Source: an uncultured Ruminococcus sp. (lineage in GTDB: Bacteria > Bacillota > Clostridia > Oscillospirales > Acutalibacteraceae). From it: a stretch of DNA of 54,817 nt. Of this stretch, positions 53,121 to 54,817 are shown one piece after another (position 1 is the stretch's first letter; every line of letters starts with the position of its first letter). The DNA is taken from contig CACWNY010000037.1 in NCBI GenBank assembly GCA_902762375.1, forward strand, positions 1-54,817. The letters are read 5' to 3'. The position numbers and the translations under genes were made by a program. Below the pieces are notes generated by a model. The model saw only the letters and a list, made by a program, of their open reading frames with translations. It was not told the origin of the DNA and did no database searches.

Positions 53121-53870
53121 ATGGACAAAGATAACTTACTCATTGCCAGAATAGAGGACGGCATAGTTTTATCCACAAAAACACAATATCCGCATTTCAT
53201 AGGCTTTTTGAACGAACATGAACAGGCATTGGCATTGCAATATCTTTCAGGAAGGAAAGGGGTTCGTTACAGTACTTTCGGTGGTTATCCCGACAGCGAA
53301 CGAAAGTTATTGGCAATAACCGATAATTACGGTGTGATAGAGGAATATACTTATCCCATCAATGCAATATATTTTCAATATGATAGCAGATACCAACTCA
53401 CTCACCGTGATTTTCTGGGGTCAATGATGGCACTGGGCATTAAACGGGAAGCCGTAGGCGATATTCTGGTAGCAGACGGCATGGCAATAGCCTTTGTCAA
53501 AGAAGAAATCAAGGACTATATTATCAGTCAGATACAGAAGATAGGCAGAACAGGAGTAACACTCAGCGAATGGGACAGCAGTATGCCTCTGCCACTGACA
53601 AAACATTTTGAAGAGCATACCTATACAGTAGCGTCCGCCAGACTGGACAGTATTGTTTCAGCGGTAGTGCCGTTAAGCAGAGAAAAATCCGCTGTACTTA
53701 TCAGACAAGGTATGGTATTTGTCAACGGTCTGGAAATCAAGAATATCAGTCACAATATCAAGAGCAAAGATATCATTTCGGTAAGAGGAAAAGGAAAATT
53801 CATGGTAGAAACATTTTCGGGAACGACAAGAAAAGGCAGACTGAAAATGGATATCAGAAAATACAGATAA
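53121..53870 (+). CDS. YlmH family S4-domain RNA-binding protein
   Basis: YlmH is a conserved Gram-positive protein next to sepF and divIVA. It has a C-terminal S4 domain (ARLDSIVSAVVPLSREKSAVLIRQGMVFVNG, about residues 173-203), and Bacillus YlmH has been linked to ribosome-associated quality control. The N-terminal half (FLNEHEQALALQYLSGRKGVRYSTFGGYPDSERKLLAI) is the YlmH-specific domain. It has 249 residues. No clear Shine-Dalgarno precedes the ATG, which lies 6 bases after the sepF stop, so translation is probably coupled. Confidence 0.93.
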   Translation: MDKDNLLIARIEDGIVLSTKTQYPHFIGFLNEHEQALALQYLSGRKGVRYSTFGGYPDSERKLLAITDNYGVIEEYTYPINAIYFQYDSRYQLTHRDFLGSMMALGIKREAVGDILVADGMAIAFVKEEIKDYIISQIQKIGRTGVTLSEWDSSMPLPLTKHFEEHTYTVASARLDSIVSAVVPLSREKSAVLIRQGMVFVNGLEIKNISHNIKSKDIISVRGKGKFMVETFSGTTRKGRLKMDIRKYR

Positions 53871-53884
53871 GGAAGTGCATAGAT

Positions 53885-54520
53885 ATGATAAGTATTGAAG
53901 AAGCGAAGAATATACAGTTCAAGAAATCCATGAGTGGTTACAACAGGGAAGAGGTAGACAAATTCGTCAGCGAAGTTATCGCCACACTGGAGCAGAATAA
54001 AAAAGAGAAGGTAGAACTTGTCAAGAAACTGGACATCTTAGCCAAGAGAATAGAGAAATACCGTAAAGACGAAGAAAGCGTAAGAGGAGCATTAATCCGT
54101 GCAGAGAAAGTCAAAGGTTCAGCGGTGAAAGAGGCAGAGGAAAAAGTTTCAACCTTACTGGAAGAGGCAAAAGCCGAAGCAAAGCGGATAGTTTATGATG
54201 CTAACATGAGTGTAGAGAACAAAAAGACAGATTATTTACGCTTACAGGCAGACGCAGTAGTATTGCGTGAACAGTTGCTGGAATTATACAACAACCACAT
54301 CAAGATGTTGGAAGATTTACCGACCACCGCAGATATCAACAGTATGAAAGCGGAACTTGACCGAAAATATCCCACAGAGAATATCAAATCACCGACAGAA
54401 GAAGCCCAACCGCAACCCGTCACAGAAGAAGAAATCGCCAAAGCAGTAGCTGCACAGGTTTCAGAAAAAGTGCTGGAAAAATCGGCGGTAGAGCAGGCAA
54501 GAGAGCAGTTAAAGGGCTGA
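53885..54520 (+). CDS. divIVA: DivIVA domain protein
   Basis: DivIVA binds curved membrane at septa and poles and recruits growth or division proteins. The N-terminal membrane-binding domain is ISIEEAKNIQFKKSMSGYNREEVDKFVSEVIATLEQ, followed by a long coiled coil to about residue 150. The tail is Pro/Glu-rich and then helical (AKAVAAQVSEKVLEKSAVEQAREQ). It has 211 residues. AAGGAAGTG precedes the ATG. The TGA stop lies inside the repeat hairpin TTAAAGGGCTGACTGCCC, so the last residues are repeat-derived. The ileS gene common next to divIVA is not in the window. Confidence 0.94.
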   Translation: MISIEEAKNIQFKKSMSGYNREEVDKFVSEVIATLEQNKKEKVELVKKLDILAKRIEKYRKDEESVRGALIRAEKVKGSAVKEAEEKVSTLLEEAKAEAKRIVYDANMSVENKKTDYLRLQADAVVLREQLLELYNNHIKMLEDLPTTADINSMKAELDRKYPTENIKSPTEEAQPQPVTEEEIAKAVAAQVSEKVLEKSAVEQAREQLKG

Positions 54521-54716
54521 CTGCCCTTTAAAATCCCGTGTTAAGGGCTGCCGCCCTTAACAATCCCGCCCACTTTTTTGAAAAAAAGTGGACAAAAAAC
54601 TTTTAAGTTTCACCGCCGACACTTAGTGGAAAATTCCGAACAAAGTGAGCCATAAAAGTTTTTGTCAAACTTTTTTCAAAAAGTTTGGCAGGATTTTTAA
54701 GGGTGCAACCCTTAAA
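54508..54716. repeat. Repeat block after divIVA
   Basis: AAAGGGCTGACTGCCCTTT, AAGGGCTGCCGCCCTT, CCACTTTTTT/AAAAAAGTGG in reverse, CCGAACAAAGTGAGCC, then CAAACTTTT/AAAAGTTTG and AAGGGTGCAACCCTT forward. It is a near copy of 38339-38500. Confidence 0.8.
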
Positions 54717-54718
54717 TA

Positions 54719-54817
54719 GGCAATGTCGTCAACTTAAGGTTGTCATTCCGAACGAAGTGAGGAATCTTTTGAAGATTCTTCGTTGCTTTTGCTCCTCAGA
54801 ATGACAGCAATATATTA
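54719..54817. repeat. Right terminal inverted repeat
   Basis: Reverse complement of positions 1-98 with about 11 differences. It has internal dyads GTCATTC/GAATGAC and GAATCTT/AAGATTC. Confidence 0.85.

Overview
The window looks like a chromosomal segment of an AT-rich, low-GC Gram-positive anaerobe of the class Clostridia, most likely an Oscillospiraceae/Ruminococcus-like gut bacterium. This rests on a complete [FeFe]-hydrogenase maturation set, a sepF-ylmH-divIVA division cluster, a miaB-ymcA(ylbF)-mutS-mutL-miaA arrangement as in Bacillus, a class B sortase with an SPKTG substrate, and Thr/Pro-rich linkers in surface proteins. The assignment is inference from gene content; no 16S gene is present. 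Almost every protein belongs to the conserved core; there is no phage, IS transposase, CRISPR array, rRNA or tRNA that I can support.

Layout: (1) 0.1-4.5 kb, minus strand: hydF, hydG, hydE and a TM1266-family regulator, read from a strong promoter through a leader that holds a terminator-like hairpin. (2) 4.8-5.7 kb: a 60-residue lipoprotein and an HPr-kinase-like P-loop protein, divergent from the hyd operon. (3) 6.1-9.1 kb: tyrS, mscL, and a VanY-type carboxypeptidase. (4) 9.5-20.9 kb: a dcw-type peptidoglycan/division cluster (rsmH, ftsL, PASTA-PBP, mraY, ftsW, murG, murA, ftsQ) lacking mraZ, murC/D/E/F and ftsZ. (5) 21.2-25.1 kb: sbcD-sbcC. (6) 25.3-30.9 kb, minus: pyrH-frr-uppS-cdsA-dxr-rseP. 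(7) 31.4-35.3 kb: proS, a small Cys protein, a polytopic membrane protein and a Thr/Pro-rich lipoprotein. (8) 35.6-38.2 kb, minus: an SPKTG surface protein, its probable sortase B, and an LCP-family ligase. (9) 38.7-50.0 kb: miaB, a YlbF/YmcA protein, mutS, two tandem membrane paralogues, mutL, miaA. (10) 50.3-54.5 kb: an HlyD-like protein, yggS, sepF, ylmH and divIVA.

The most distinctive feature is not a gene. About 18 junctions, mostly between transcription units, carry mosaics of the same hairpin modules. They include a T/A-rich stem, two GC-rich stems (AAGGGGC/GCCCCTT and AAGGGC/GCCCTT) and a CAAAATTTGC/GCAAATTTTG stem. Stem arms vary between copies in a compensated way. Some blocks abut or enter coding sequences and supply stop codons (hydE, divIVA). 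The window itself begins and ends in about 98 bp of the same inverted repeat.

Several promoters can be read directly (near-consensus -35/-10 with 17-bp spacers), usually between the repeat block and the gene. Functionally the window combines cell-envelope growth and division, translation/tRNA modification, mismatch and double-strand-break repair, isoprenoid/phospholipid synthesis and hydrogen metabolism.
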